Origin: Staphylococcus lugdunensis
GTDB lineage: Bacteria; Bacillota; Bacilli; Staphylococcales; Staphylococcaceae
Assembly: GCF_002901705.1 (NCBI RefSeq)
Contig: NZ_PPPV01000016.1
Span: 297,333 to 361,332 of the forward strand
DNA: 64,000 bases
Reading direction: 5' to 3'
Shown here: in pieces, positions 1-7,803 of the stretch
Layout: every line of letters begins with the position of its first letter
Position numbering within the stretch: position 1 is the first letter of the stretch
Notes under the pieces: generated by a model
What the model was told of the DNA's origin: nothing
The model's database searches: none
The model's input: only the letters and a program-made list of their open reading frames with translations
Program-made: the position numbers and the translations under genes

Positions 1-126
1 ACAATTAATCATTGGAAATAGAAATGTAATCCAGTGACTGATGGTATCAACCATGAGATAGTCATCATTGTATTTTATAATTCGATATTTTGGATTCATA
101 TTTATAATTTTTGATTCACATAGCAC
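1..126 (-). CDS. DUF443 family membrane protein, N-terminal part (cut by window edge)
   Basis: This is the N-terminal part of a third DUF443 protein whose remainder lies left of base 1. The visible residues (LCESKI, then PKYRIIKY and the start of an SHW-type segment) match the two complete copies that follow. The proposed start is a GTG at 124-126, because the sequence GGAAGTGG lies at the right distance upstream on the minus strand; the ATG at 139-141 is the alternative but has no good ribosome site. The family is a staphylococcal membrane protein family of unknown function. The start lies 696 bp from the equivalent start in the next copy, so this is one unit of a tandem array. Confidence 0.8.
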   Translation of the reverse strand, partial: MLCESKIINMNPKYRIIKYNDDYLMVDTISHWITFLFPMINC

Positions 127-195
127 GTTTACCACTTCCATTTCATTGGAATGATACTATCTCTCAGAAACTATTAACTATTTTGATGTGACTTT

Positions 196-822
196 CTATA
201 CTTTATTTTTTAAAATGATATGTACTTTTTTATCCATAATCGCAAACATATTGAAAAAAAAGAAACCCGATATCATGCCTATCCATACAATAAAAATAAA
301 TATATTATATAAGTTTTCTATTACTAGACCATAGAAAGTCATCCATGAAAACCCACCGAATAAAATATAAAAAAATATTGTGAACCCAAAATTTTTAAAT
401 GTTGGTATGAGTATAATTTTTGAATGAGTTTTATTTCTCTTATATATATCTAGCGTTACTTTTTTATTGATGTATAAGAAAAAGATAAATACACCTAAAA
501 ATCCAATAACACAACTCAATACAGCAACACTTTTTTGTATTTGAATATTAAAAATATTGACGTAATTACGCAAAAGTGCACTAATCAAAATTGCTAGTCC
601 AGCACCTATACTTGCCCCACTATTTTTAACAGGTTTCACGATATCTAAATTGTTATATTCTTCTTCACTCAATTTGGCGTATCTTTTTGGGATAAACCAA
701 TTAATCATTGGAAATAAAAACGTGATCCAATGACTAATCGTATCAACCATGAAATAGTCATTATTGTATTTTATAATTCGATATTTAGGATTCATCCTTA
801 TAATTTTTGATTCACATAGCAT
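196..822 (-). CDS. DUF443 family membrane protein (array copy 2)
   Basis: A 208-residue protein of the staphylococcal DUF443 family, function unknown. After a conserved hydrophilic N-terminus (MLCESKI) and a first hydrophobic patch ending NWFIPKRYAKLSEEE, hydrophobic segments lie near residues 70-90, 95-115, 145-165 and 170-195, so it is a multi-pass membrane protein with a lysine-rich end. The start is taken at the ATG at 820-822, preceded by GGAAGTGG; a start at 837 adds only five residues and lacks a ribosome site. It is closely similar to copy 3 (899-1519) over nearly the full length, and the spacer between copies is also nearly identical, showing a recent duplication. Such arrays vary in copy number among staphylococci, which is an inference here. 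Confidence 0.85.
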   Translation of the reverse strand: MLCESKIIRMNPKYRIIKYNNDYFMVDTISHWITFLFPMINWFIPKRYAKLSEEEYNNLDIVKPVKNSGASIGAGLAILISALLRNYVNIFNIQIQKSVAVLSCVIGFLGVFIFFLYINKKVTLDIYKRNKTHSKIILIPTFKNFGFTIFFYILFGGFSWMTFYGLVIENLYNIFIFIVWIGMISGFFFFNMFAIMDKKVHIILKNKV

Positions 823-898
823 AATTACCACTTCCATTTCATTGGAATGATACTATCTCTCAGAAACTATTAACTATTTAGATGTGACATTCTATACT

Positions 899-1519
899 TT
901 ATCTTTTTAATATGATATGTACTTTTTTATCTATAATCGCAAACATATTGAAAAAAAAGAACGCTGCAATCCATATCACCCATAAAATAAATATAAATAC
1001 ATTATATAAGTTTTCTACGGCTAACCCGTAAAAAATCACAAATGCAAAACCACCATATAAAATATAGGAAGCTAATGTATAACCAATACTTTTTAATGTG
1101 GGTATGAGTATAATTTTTGAATGAGTTTTATTTCTCTTATATATATCTAGCGTTACTTTTTTATTGATATATAAGAAAAAGATAAATACACCTAAAAATG
1201 CAATGACGCAACTTATAACAGCTATACTTTGTTGCACCTGAACATCAAATATAAAGACATACTTCCTTAATAGGACACTGATTAAAATTGCTAGTCCAAC
1301 GCCTATACTTGCCCCGCTATTTTTAACTGGTTTCACGATATTTAAATTGTTATATTCTTCTTCACTCAATTTGGCATATCTTTTTGGGATAAACCAATTA
1401 ATCATTGGAAATAGAAATGTAAACCAGTGACTAACTATATCAACCATGAGATAATCATCTTTGTATTTTATAATTCGATATTTGGGATTTTTATTTATAA
1501 TTTTTGATTCACATAGCAC
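899..1519 (-). CDS. DUF443 family membrane protein (array copy 3)
   Basis: A 206-residue DUF443 protein, function unknown, upstream-most member of the array on the minus strand. The N-terminal third (LCESKIINKNPKYRIIKY through the KLSEEEYNN segment) and the middle (VTLDIYKRNKTHSKI) match copy 2 almost exactly, while the C-terminal hydrophobic segments have diverged. The start is placed at GTG 1517-1519 by the preceding GGAAGTG; the reading frame stays open upstream to 1567. Unlike copies 1 and 2, the DNA directly upstream is not the shared spacer but unrelated sequence with a 12-codon ORF, so this copy probably sits next to the array's own promoter. Membrane location is predicted from the hydrophobic segments. 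Confidence 0.83.
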   Translation of the reverse strand: MLCESKIINKNPKYRIIKYKDDYLMVDIVSHWFTFLFPMINWFIPKRYAKLSEEEYNNLNIVKPVKNSGASIGVGLAILISVLLRKYVFIFDVQVQQSIAVISCVIAFLGVFIFFLYINKKVTLDIYKRNKTHSKIILIPTLKSIGYTLASYILYGGFAFVIFYGLAVENLYNVFIFILWVIWIAAFFFFNMFAIIDKKVHIILKR

Positions 1520-1606
1520 GTTAATCACTTCCATTTTATTGAAACAATAGTGTCTAATAACCGACATCTTTATTTTTATCTTTTGGTTAAAAATAGCTAA
1601 TGAAAA

Positions 1607-1645
1607 TTAATATGTTTTACTCATATCGCTTTTAATTTCACTCAT
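1607..1645 (-). CDS. Possible 12-codon leader ORF upstream of the DUF443 array
   Basis: The minus strand reads MSEIKSDMSKTY then TAA, preceded by a strong ribosome-binding sequence GAAAGGTGG seven bases before the ATG. It lies about 90 bp upstream of the first DUF443 start. The ribosome site is better than that of the DUF443 genes, so a leader peptide or the remnant of a lost gene is possible; no function can be assigned and translation is unproven. Confidence 0.3.
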   Translation of the reverse strand: MSEIKSDMSKTY

Positions 1646-1909
1646 TAATATTCCACCTTTCAACAATTAAAGTTATATTAATCATTGCTATGTCTTATTC
1701 TTAAAAGTTTCACTCTATTTGAATAAAAGTTCGTAAGATGACTAAACAATTGTTAAATTAGAATTATTATAGAATAATAATAGATTATTTACATATGTTT
1801 ATTCTATCTAAATATTGTGAAAATGTATATATCAATATTTGTTTTTAAACCTTATTTTCCTTTTTTTAATTTTTGACTCCTTTGTAAAATTTATCAGTCA
1901 CAGCTATAC
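1646..1909. other. Intergenic region, no gene seen
   Basis: Very AT-rich stretch between the DUF443 array and the opuC terminator. A TATAAT-like hexamer on the minus strand near 1768 could serve the array, but no convincing -35 goes with it. No long reading frame or repeat is visible. Confidence 0.4.
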
Positions 1910-1948
1910 AAAAAACCAGCCAACAAATTGATATATTTGCTGGCTGGT
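1908..1948 (-). terminator. Terminator of the opuC operon
   Basis: Inverted repeat with arms at 1915-1928 and 1935-1948 (ACCAGCCAACAAAT against its complement with one G-U pair), followed on the minus strand by a run of T residues. It directly follows the opuCD stop codon region. Confidence 0.85.
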
Positions 1949-1954
1949 GTATTT

Positions 1955-2635
1955 TTAATTAATTGTTTGAGGTTGTGGACCTTTTTTCTTTTGTGTTGGA
2001 TCAAGCTTGCGTTCTAACATTCTCAGTCCAATATCGATTAAAATGGCAATGAGCGCAATTGGTATCGCTCCGGCAAGAATAAAGGCTGTACCGTCTGTTG
2101 AGTTTGTACCACGTATGATAATATCACCCAATGTTGGTGCTCCAATAAACGAACCAATAGCTACGATACCAACCGCAACAACAAGTGCAATCCGTATCCC
2201 ACCGATAATCACGGATAAGGATAATGGTAGTTCAATCATACGTAATACTTGGTTACTTGTCATTCCCATTCCTTTACCTGCATCTTTAATATTGGCATCA
2301 ACTTCGACAATTCCCGTATACGTATTTTTTATAATTGGTAATAGCCCATACAAAAATACGGTCACTACAACGGTGGTTGGTCCAAGACCTAATGCTAACA
2401 TTAAAATGGCTAACATAGCGATAGCTGGAACCGTTTGAATCACGTTGGCAATCGTAATCACAGGCCAAGCTAATTTTTTAAATCTAGCAATAAAAATACC
2501 AATAGGGATACCCACAATACTTGCAAATAGCACGCCATACACAGACATTAGTAAATGTTTAAAGAATAATCCCATTAAATAGCCGAAATTGGTCGAATAG
2601 TAGTGTGCTAATTGTTGTAATAAATTACCATCCAT
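1955..2635 (-). CDS. opuCD: Osmolyte ABC transporter permease OpuCD
   Basis: A 226-residue inner-membrane permease of the glycine betaine/carnitine/choline (OpuC) transporter. Hydrophobic segments cover most of the length; the permease-ATPase coupling loop is visible as EVDANIKDAGKGMGMT (residues about 110-125), the usual EAA-type motif, and GAPTLGDIIIRG near residue 165 is typical of this family. It is the last gene of the opuCA-CB-CC-CD operon; its ATG shares a base with the opuCC stop (TAATG), so translation is coupled. It pairs with OpuCB to form the membrane channel. Length and order agree with the S. aureus and Bacillus systems. Confidence 0.93.
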   Translation of the reverse strand: MDGNLLQQLAHYYSTNFGYLMGLFFKHLLMSVYGVLFASIVGIPIGIFIARFKKLAWPVITIANVIQTVPAIAMLAILMLALGLGPTTVVVTVFLYGLLPIIKNTYTGIVEVDANIKDAGKGMGMTSNQVLRMIELPLSLSVIIGGIRIALVVAVGIVAIGSFIGAPTLGDIIIRGTNSTDGTAFILAGAIPIALIAILIDIGLRMLERKLDPTQKKKGPQPQTIN

Positions 2636-3576
2636 TATTTACTACCTTCTTTCTTATCATCAAAGAAATGATGTTTTTCTAGAAATTCTTTGGCTATGAC
2701 TGCTGGTTCTTTACCTTGACCATCCGCTTTGTAATTTAATTTCTGCATCTCTTTAGTAGTGACGGTACCTTCTAATTTTTTCAATGCTTTATCTATCTCT
2801 GGATGATCTTTAATTAATTTTTCGGTTGCTAATGGACTACCATCATACGGTGGGAAAAATTTGCGATCATCTTTTAAAACTTTTAAGTTATATGCGGCAA
2901 TACGTCCATCTGTTGAATAACCTACGGCAACATCTAATTTTTTGTTCTTTAAAGCATCATATACTAAACCAATCTGCATTGGTCGTGCACTATCAAATTT
3001 GAAGCCGTAGTCTTTTTGGAATGCTGGATAACCATCACCTTGGCGATTCATCCATTGGGTATCCATCCCTAAACGCAGCTCATCTTTGTATTTCTTTAAG
3101 TCCGATACTTTCTTTAAATGGTATTTGTCGGCAACTTCTTTGGTCACCATAAATGCATAGGTATTTTCAAAGCCAAATGAATTATAATATTTCTGATTAA
3201 ATTTCTTTTTAAATAAGCGTTGTGATTCAGACATTGCTTTGTCTGTATCTTTCGTTGGTGGTGCAGCAAGGACACTTGTTAATTCTGTCCCTGTATATCG
3301 CACGGCTGACATATTGACATCCCCACGTTGTAAGGCGTTATGTTGAATAATACTTGAACCAAGATTACCAATAATTGTTGGTTTGATTTTACCTTTGGTC
3401 TCATGTTCAATCATATATTTTTCAATGTAGCCCATAATTTTTGTTTCACTTGTTTCGGTTGTTGTAATTTTGACATCATCTTTTGAATTGCCATCACCAA
3501 GGCCTGGTAAACTACATCCAGATAACACGAGTAGAGATAGGACCATGATGATTAAGCTTGTTTTCACTTTATTCAT
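2635..3576 (-). CDS. opuCC: Osmolyte-binding lipoprotein OpuCC
   Basis: A 313-residue extracellular substrate-binding lipoprotein of the OpuC transporter. The N-terminus has a signal peptide with lipobox LSGC, Cys21 being the predicted lipidated residue, followed by a serine/glycine/lysine linker. The mature part is an OpuAC-type (quaternary-amine binding) fold, recognised from segments such as GSSIIQHNALQRGDVNM and the C-terminal ALKKLEGTVTTKEMQKLNY. In this family aromatic residues cage the betaine or carnitine trimethylammonium; the exact residues are not assigned here. It lies 22 bp after opuCB and overlaps the opuCD start. It is tethered outside the membrane and feeds OpuCB/OpuCD. Confidence 0.93.
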   Translation of the reverse strand: MNKVKTSLIIMVLSLLVLSGCSLPGLGDGNSKDDVKITTTETSETKIMGYIEKYMIEHETKGKIKPTIIGNLGSSIIQHNALQRGDVNMSAVRYTGTELTSVLAAPPTKDTDKAMSESQRLFKKKFNQKYYNSFGFENTYAFMVTKEVADKYHLKKVSDLKKYKDELRLGMDTQWMNRQGDGYPAFQKDYGFKFDSARPMQIGLVYDALKNKKLDVAVGYSTDGRIAAYNLKVLKDDRKFFPPYDGSPLATEKLIKDHPEIDKALKKLEGTVTTKEMQKLNYKADGQGKEPAVIAKEFLEKHHFFDDKKEGSK

Positions 3577-3598
3577 TATAATGTTCTTCCTCCCTCTA

Positions 3599-4234
3599 TT
3601 ATCTAGATACTTTTAAGCCTTTTGGGACGACCCATTTTTCAACTAATGATAATAAGAAATCAACAATAAGTGCTATTGCTGTAACAAGTATCGCAGCAGT
3701 AATAATCATTGGTGGTTGGTATAAATTTAACCCATTAAATACTAAATCACCTAAACCACCAGCGCCGACATAACTTGCTAATGTTGCCCAACTAATTACA
3801 TACACGCTTGATAAGCGTATGCCACTAATAATCATTGGCAATGCAAGCGGGAGTTGAACGTCTTTCATAAGTTGAAGTCTAGTCATTCCCATGCTTGTAC
3901 CGGCTTGAATAACATTTTTATCAATATTTTTCACACCGAGAATGGTATTGTTTAATATAGGTAGTAATACATATACGAATAATGCCACAATGGCAGGCGT
4001 TTTACCCACACCAAAAATAGGAATCATTAACGCCAAAATCGCAAGTGTTGGAATGGTTTGAAGCACCCCTGCAATCGTTAATACGATATTTGCTGTTTTT
4101 TTAGTTTTAGATAATAAAATTCCAAGCGGAACTGCTATCACAATGGCTAATAGTAATGCAATAATTGATATTTGGAAGTGTTCAATTGTCTTTGATACGA
4201 GTTGACTTCCATATTCTTGGAGAAATTCACGCAT
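3599..4234 (-). CDS. opuCB: Osmolyte ABC transporter permease OpuCB
   Basis: A 211-residue membrane permease paralogous to OpuCD. Hydrophobic helices start at about residue 20, and the cytoplasmic coupling loop appears as NIDKNVIQAGTSMGMT followed by LQLMKDVQLPLALP. GAGGLGDLVFNG near residue 165 is a family hallmark. Its start codon overlaps the opuCA stop as TAATG, indicating translational coupling within the operon. With OpuCD it forms the transmembrane path through which osmoprotectants such as glycine betaine, carnitine and choline are taken up; the exact substrate range here is inferred from the family. Confidence 0.93.
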   Translation of the reverse strand: MREFLQEYGSQLVSKTIEHFQISIIALLLAIVIAVPLGILLSKTKKTANIVLTIAGVLQTIPTLAILALMIPIFGVGKTPAIVALFVYVLLPILNNTILGVKNIDKNVIQAGTSMGMTRLQLMKDVQLPLALPMIISGIRLSSVYVISWATLASYVGAGGLGDLVFNGLNLYQPPMIITAAILVTAIALIVDFLLSLVEKWVVPKGLKVSR

Positions 4235-5484
4235 TAACGATCATCTCCCATTTCGTTTGTTTTATGGTCTAAACCATTCATTACATCTTGTTCTCGAGGT
4301 GGTGCATCTTGTTGTGATGTTGACTGTTTATCTTTGTTATCACTGTCCAATGGGGCGGCGTCATCATTTTCGTCTCCCCATAATGAATCATAAACAATGT
4401 CTACAAGGTTTGCGCGTGTGATAAGTCCTATTAAAGTATTATCATCATCGACAACTGGCACATTACGTACATTTCGCTTTAAAATGGTACGCACAGAATC
4501 TTGTAATTTCGTATTGATATGTACTTTATAAACATCACGCTGCATCATATCAATTAATTCTTCACCTCTACGTAAACCTTGATTAATATCTTCAATATCT
4601 AAAAAGCCCAATAGTCGATTTTGATTATTCACAACAAATATGGTATCAACACGACGTTCTCTCATAATATTAACTGCATCATTAAGCGAATCATCTGCGT
4701 GCACCGTCACAGGTGTAATCATTGCACCTTCTACAGTTTTCATATTTGGTCTATCTTGGATCAATCTATTTTGACCAATAAAATCAACAACAAAATCATT
4801 AGCAGGATGTCTTAAAATATTATCTGGCGTATCAAATTGAACAATCTTTCCTTTTGACATAATACAAATGCGGTCTGCTAATTTAATCGCTTCATCCATA
4901 TCATGCGTTACAAAAATAAAGGTTTTACCTAATTTTTGTTGTAACGTTTTTACTAAATCTTGCAATGTATCACGTGTAATTGGATCTAGTGCACCAAATG
5001 GTTCATCCATTAAGATAACATCTTGATCTGCTGCTAATGCACGTACCACCCCAATACGTTGCTGTTGACCACCTGAGAGTTCTGCTGGATAACGATTTAA
5101 ATAATCCTCTGGCAAGTCAACCAACTTAATCAATTCTTTCGCTCTAGCATCCTTTTTCTCTTTTGACCATTTTAATAGTTTAGGTACTAATACAATATTT
5201 TCTCGAATTGTCATATGTGGCATTAATCCAATTTGTTGGATGACATAACCAATACTTCGTCGCAATTCAACCGGATTCATATCCCCAATATTTTTACCAT
5301 TAATAGTAATTTGTCCTTCTGTTGGTTCAATCATACGATTAATCATTCTTAACGCTGTCGTCTTACCACTTCCACTGGTACCAATAAATGCAATAAATTC
5401 CCCTGACTCTATATCCAAAGATATGCGATCTACTGCCTTTTTGTTACCTGAGTATATCTTTGTTAAATTTTTAATACTTAACAT
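4234..5484 (-). CDS. opuCA: Osmolyte ABC transporter ATPase OpuCA with CBS domains
   Basis: A 416-residue ATPase, first gene of the opuC operon. Walker A is GTSGSGKT at residues 35-42, the ABC signature LSGGQ at 136-140, Walker B VILMDEP at 156-162, and the H-loop follows at FVTHDMDEA. A pair of CBS domains fills about residues 255-370; in the homologous OpuA and OpuC systems the CBS module senses ionic strength or cyclic di-AMP and gates transport. The C-terminal tail is acidic and polar (DNKDKQSTSQQDAPP), a feature seen in related ATPases. The gene has a ~180 bp leader with a sigma-B-type promoter, suggesting general-stress control in addition to osmotic gating of the protein. Confidence 0.94.
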   Translation of the reverse strand: MLSIKNLTKIYSGNKKAVDRISLDIESGEFIAFIGTSGSGKTTALRMINRMIEPTEGQITINGKNIGDMNPVELRRSIGYVIQQIGLMPHMTIRENIVLVPKLLKWSKEKKDARAKELIKLVDLPEDYLNRYPAELSGGQQQRIGVVRALAADQDVILMDEPFGALDPITRDTLQDLVKTLQQKLGKTFIFVTHDMDEAIKLADRICIMSKGKIVQFDTPDNILRHPANDFVVDFIGQNRLIQDRPNMKTVEGAMITPVTVHADDSLNDAVNIMRERRVDTIFVVNNQNRLLGFLDIEDINQGLRRGEELIDMMQRDVYKVHINTKLQDSVRTILKRNVRNVPVVDDDNTLIGLITRANLVDIVYDSLWGDENDDAAPLDSDNKDKQSTSQQDAPPREQDVMNGLDHKTNEMGDDR

Positions 5485-5532
5485 CTATGTACTCCCTTTC
5501 TTCAATACATATCAGAAAATGATTAACATTAT

Positions 5533-5596
5533 AAAAACCGTCATTCCCTTGGTTTAACAAATATAGTAATAAGTTAACAAGCGCATGACGGCTTTT
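5533..5596 (-). promoter_or_regulatory. Inverted repeat in the opuC leader
   Basis: Arms at 5533-5544 and 5585-5596 are complementary (AAAAGCCGTCAT on the minus strand against ATGACGGTTTTT, one mismatch) around a ~40 nt loop, and the 3' arm ends in a U-tract. It lies inside the predicted leader, between the sigma-B promoter and opuCA, so it may be a leader hairpin or weak attenuator rather than an end-of-operon terminator. Confidence 0.5.
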
Positions 5597-5668
5597 ACTT
5601 TAAATCTCATTTAATTGTGATTGTTAATCCATTTTCTTCGCATATATTTTTATGGTTACTTCATACAT

Positions 5669-5692
5669 ATACCCTAATTATTAAAAATAAAC
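5669..5692 (-). promoter_or_regulatory. Sigma-B-type promoter of opuCABCD
   Basis: On the minus strand GTTTAT (5687-5692) and GGGTAT (5669-5674) are separated by 12 bp, matching the staphylococcal sigma-B consensus GTTTAA-N12-15-GGGTAT at eleven of twelve positions. Transcription would begin near 5660 and give a leader of about 175 nt before opuCA. Confidence 0.65.
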
Positions 5693-5870
5693 ATATTAAA
5701 CTTGCGAAAAATTAAATTTTTATAGAGTTTGCCCACTTTGTGAAAAAAATTTGCTCCAGCTTAGATAAAATATAAATTTATTATTATTCGCCAAAATAGT
5801 TTGAATATTTCATAAATTAGTATTACTCTATATGTATACTAAGGATTCAAAATTGAGGAGATGTCTAATT

Positions 5871-6923
5871 ATGAAAGCAGCAGTATGGTATGGTCAAAAA
5901 GATGTTCGCGTGGAAGATCGTGAACCAAAAGTATTAAAAGATAATGAAGTGAAGGTTAAAGTATCATGGACGGGGATTTGTGGTACGGACTTACACGAGT
6001 ATTTAGAAGGTCCTGTCTTTATTTCTACAGAACAACCTGACCCTTTATTAGGTCAAACTGCACCAGTGACGTTAGGCCATGAATTTTCAGGCGTAGTTGA
6101 AGAAGTAGGTAAAGACGTAACTAAATACAAAAAAGGGGATCGTGTTGTTGTGAACCCTACCGTGTCTCGACATGAAAAAGAAGAAAATATCGATCTTTAT
6201 GATGGTTATTCATTTATTGGGTTGGGATCTGATGGTGGATTTGCTGAGTTTACAAATGCACCAGAAGAAAATGTTTACGCATTACCTGACAATGTTTCAG
6301 CTAGAGAAGGTGCTTTAGTTGAACCAACAGCCGTTGCAGTACAAGCTGTCAAAGAAGGCAACTTATTATTTGGTGATAAAGTAGCTGTCTTTGGTGCTGG
6401 TCCAATTGGATTATTAACAGTTGTCGCTGCTAAAGCAGCTGGCGCAAGTAAAATCTATGTCTTTGATTTATCTGAAGAACGCTTAGCTAAAGCTAAAGAA
6501 GTAGGTGCAACTCACGTCGTTAATTCTGGTAAAGTTAATCCTGTTGAATACATCAACGAACACACTGACAACGGTGTTGATGTCACTTTTGAAGTTGCTG
6601 GCGTCGGCGTTACGTTACAACAATCTGTTGAAGTCACTCGCCCACGTGGGACAGTAGTCATTGTCTCTATCTTTGCGCACCCAGTTGAATTTGATCCAAT
6701 GTTATTAACAAACTCTGGAGTGAAATTAACTTCAACTATTGCTTATACACCAACGACATTCCAACAAACCGTTGACTTAATCGCTAACGGTAGCTTGGAT
6801 GTTAAATCAGTCGTAACGGATGAAATCGAATTACAAGACATTGTTGAATCAGGTTTCGAACAACTTGTAAATGATAAATCACAAGCTAAAATATTAGTAA
6901 AATTAAATGGCGACCAAAAATAA
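5871..6923 (+). CDS. bdhA: Zinc-dependent (R,R)-butanediol dehydrogenase-like alcohol dehydrogenase
   Basis: A 350-residue medium-chain dehydrogenase closely resembling Bacillus BdhA, which interconverts acetoin and 2,3-butanediol with NAD(H) in the cytoplasm during fermentation. Catalytic zinc ligands are visible as Cys37 (GICGTDLHEY), His70 and Glu71 (GHEFSG). The cysteine cluster for a structural zinc is absent, as in Bacillus BdhA. The dinucleotide-binding motif is GAGPIGLL near residue 180. The start at 5871 is chosen because GAGGAG precedes it; the frame extends upstream to 5832 without a ribosome site. It stands alone and ends at a very strong hairpin. Sorbitol dehydrogenase activity is an alternative, less likely given the similarity. 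Confidence 0.88.
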   Translation: MKAAVWYGQKDVRVEDREPKVLKDNEVKVKVSWTGICGTDLHEYLEGPVFISTEQPDPLLGQTAPVTLGHEFSGVVEEVGKDVTKYKKGDRVVVNPTVSRHEKEENIDLYDGYSFIGLGSDGGFAEFTNAPEENVYALPDNVSAREGALVEPTAVAVQAVKEGNLLFGDKVAVFGAGPIGLLTVVAAKAAGASKIYVFDLSEERLAKAKEVGATHVVNSGKVNPVEYINEHTDNGVDVTFEVAGVGVTLQQSVEVTRPRGTVVIVSIFAHPVEFDPMLLTNSGVKLTSTIAYTPTTFQQTVDLIANGSLDVKSVVTDEIELQDIVESGFEQLVNDKSQAKILVKLNGDQK

Positions 6924-6940
6924 TACTAATGTATTTATTT

Positions 6941-6996
6941 TATAGGAAAAGACGGTTGAATGGCATATTCAACCGTCTTTTCCTATAAGCTTTTTT
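6941..6996 (+). terminator. Strong bidirectional terminator after bdhA
   Basis: Perfect 21-bp inverted repeat, arms 6941-6961 and 6967-6987 with a five-base loop, followed on the plus strand by a T run at 6991-6996 and flanked by A residues upstream. It lies between converging genes and probably stops both. Confidence 0.92.
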
Positions 6997-7086
6997 CAAA
7001 TTAAGCTTGTTTACTGCCCTCATAATTTGTTGTTCAACCAATTAGAAATCTCAACTTCACTGTCTATCTTCTTTCTAATATATTTA

Positions 7087-7686
7087 CTAATCCATCATGC
7101 CTTTACCATCTAATATATGATTCACATATTTTTCCACTCTATTATGACGAGTTTGACTACGTTTTGCTTGACCAATATAGTACATATATTGGCGTTGACG
7201 ACCTGGTGTTAAACTTTCAAATGCCGTCTTTAATTCGGGCATCTCATCAAATTTAGAGGCTAATTCTTCAGGCATCTCATAGTCTGCAGTCTCTTTCAAC
7301 GTCACTGTTTTACCTTGCTGTTCAACCTGGATTGCTTGTTTAACATAGTATAGAATCTCATCACGACGTTGTTCTATTTCCTTTAAAGAAGTAAAGCGTA
7401 GCTGTCTCGCTGCTTGGACCTTTTCTGTTTGTTGTACCAATGTACCATATTGATCTTCGAGTAAAGCGCCTTTATGAAATAATAATGCTACATAGTGTTT
7501 AAACCCGTGAATGAGCACGACATTTTTATTATTTAATGTGTAACATAGGTGCATCCATTTATACTGTTCTTCTAATTCTGTTTCATTAAAAATAAGTGTT
7601 CTTAAATATTGATATGCCGATTGCCATTGGCTATCTTTGCGCAAAAACGCTTCAACTTGTGCGTTGGTCTGCTTTTTATCCATCAC
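7087..7686 (-). CDS. YdeI/OmpD-associated family protein with DUF1801-like domain
   Basis: A 199-residue cytoplasmic protein. The first ~120 residues fit the DUF1801/YdhG-like fold (NNKNVVLIHGFKHYVALLFHKG is typical) and the C-terminal part contains the YdeI signature around ELASKFDEMPELKTAFESL and TPGRQRQYMYYIGQAKRSQT, a helical segment conserved in YdeI/OmpD-associated proteins. The start has the GGGGCGAAG-type purine stretch just upstream. The biochemical function of this family is not established; links to bacteriocin or antimicrobial peptide resistance have been proposed for YdeI in other bacteria. It stands alone, converging on bdhA. Confidence 0.8.
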   Translation of the reverse strand: MMDKKQTNAQVEAFLRKDSQWQSAYQYLRTLIFNETELEEQYKWMHLCYTLNNKNVVLIHGFKHYVALLFHKGALLEDQYGTLVQQTEKVQAARQLRFTSLKEIEQRRDEILYYVKQAIQVEQQGKTVTLKETADYEMPEELASKFDEMPELKTAFESLTPGRQRQYMYYIGQAKRSQTRHNRVEKYVNHILDGKGMMD

Positions 7687-7803
7687 TTCGCCCCTTTCTT
7701 TATTTTTATCAATTTAAGTTCATATTAGCCTGACACCAGAGCAATTGCAACTATAGGATATGTTATAGTAACAGTAAGTATCATATTAGGAGCGTGTATA
7801 GTC

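Larger units (their letters stand above)
1..1567. repeat. Tandem duplication array, unit about 697 bp
   Basis: Three DUF443 units follow each other with starts at 126, 822 and 1519, that is a period of 696 and 697 bp. The spacer and first-gene regions at 131-205 and 823-900 differ at only a few positions, so the duplication includes the intergenic DNA and not just the reading frames. Such homology allows expansion or loss of units by recombination. Confidence 0.85.

Noticed and set aside
5745-5770. Possible Rex operator ahead of bdhA (TTTGTGAAAAAAATTTG)
   Set aside because: The left half TTGTGAA is perfect but the right half does not fit TTCACAA at any spacing.
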